From: an uncultured Chloracidobacterium sp.
Lineage (GTDB): Bacteria; Acidobacteriota; Blastocatellia; Pyrinomonadales; Pyrinomonadaceae
Length of the DNA stretch: 64,000 nucleotides
Direction: 5' to 3'
Assembly: GCA_936914845.1 (NCBI GenBank)
Contig: CAKZGE010000005.1
Location: 1-64,000 of the forward strand
Positions 63,792 to 64,000 of this stretch are shown here, in pieces; the first letter of the stretch is position 1, and each line of letters starts with the position of its first letter. The translations under genes and the position numbers were made by a program. The notes under the pieces were generated by a model. The model did no database searches and was not told where the DNA came from. It saw only the letters and a program-made list of their open reading frames with translations.

Positions 63792-64000
63792 ATGAAGAAA
63801 GCGGTTGAGCACGATCTGCCTAAAAAGGAAAGATCGGCCGGCCGCATTTCTTTGTTTGGCGATATGGCGATAACCGAATGCGGCATTGTTTTTGAAGAGC
63901 AGTGTCGAAGCGAAGGTTTTAGATATATCGCCGGTATCGACGAGGTCGGCCGCGGATGCCTCGCCGGCCCGGTCGTCGCCGCTGCCTGCATACTTGACCC
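63792..64000 (+). CDS. rnhB: Ribonuclease HII, N-terminal part (cut by window end)
   Basis: The frame from ATG 63792 reads MKKAVEHDLPKKERSAG, then YIAGIDEVGRGCLAGPVVAAACIL at the end of the window. The IDEVGRGxLAGPVVAAA block is the active-site signature of RNase HII (the Asp-Glu pair binds metal), which removes ribonucleotides from DNA. About 40 residues precede it, a modest N-terminal extension. The rest lies outside the window. Confidence 0.93.
   Translation, partial: MKKAVEHDLPKKERSAGRISLFGDMAITECGIVFEEQCRSEGFRYIAGIDEVGRGCLAGPVVAAACILD

Overview
The window looks like chromosomal DNA of a Gram-negative (two-membrane) bacterium of about 50% GC. I infer Acidobacteriota, probably Blastocatellia (Pyrinomonadaceae-like), from the overall protein style, from many secreted proteins of no known family, and from the E. 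coli-like sizes of RpoB (1484 aa) and RpoC (1435 aa). This is a judgement from memory, not a tree. A second membrane is supported by a LolA-like carrier, a heptosyltransferase-type GT9 enzyme, an O-antigen-type ABC exporter and many lipoproteins.

Layout. (1) 1-15.8 kb is the classical transcription/translation cluster tuf-rpmG-tRNA(Trp)-secE-nusG-rplK-rplA-rplJ-rplL-rpoB-rpoC. It has two oddities. RpoB carries an extra stretch with eight cysteines near its N terminus, and the first half of it copies the cysteine spacing of the RpoC zinc-binding domain. rpoB and rpoC are also separated by three unrelated genes. (2) 15.8-25.5 kb is ordinary chromosome: a VOC protein, an AraC regulator, a periplasmic histidine phosphatase, proA-proB, a lipoprotein, a GlcD-type oxidase, an SLC1-type symporter with a large alanine-rich insertion, and a rhomboid protease. 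(3) 25.5-31.6 kb is a surface polysaccharide cluster: Wzm/Wzt exporter, three glycosyltransferases and a methyltransferase. (4) 31.6-46.9 kb holds a DUF1800 protein, then an eight-gene co-directional string on the minus strand (tlpA-like, purE, purK, fRMsr, terC, fecR-like, CDF, larA). A perfect 15-bp terminator separates this string from icd. After icd come a secreted protein, phhB, a lipoprotein, a DUF1015 gene and a Trm112-like gene.

(5) 48.1-59.2 kb is the accessory region. The first half (48.1-52.8 kb, plus strand) is a graveyard or reservoir of orphan RHS tips. It holds one truncated, frameshifted RHS core with a tip domain, a second core remnant fused to a DUF4258-like RNase-type tip, a third 42-bp core remnant, and small genes that look like immunity proteins. 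The second half (52.8-59.2 kb, minus strand) starts with a leaderless protein carrying M15/VanY-type metallopeptidase motifs. It is followed by a tandem, still-recombining family of secreted lipoproteins that end in an Asp-rich DxDGDGxxD loop, with two 295-bp near-identical direct repeats and several tail fragments. I propose that this is a peptidoglycan-directed effector with an expanding periplasmic immunity array. (6) 59.3-64 kb returns to housekeeping: a BON lipoprotein, then ffh-rpsP-khpA-rimM-trmD-rplS-rnhB behind a textbook sigma-70 promoter.
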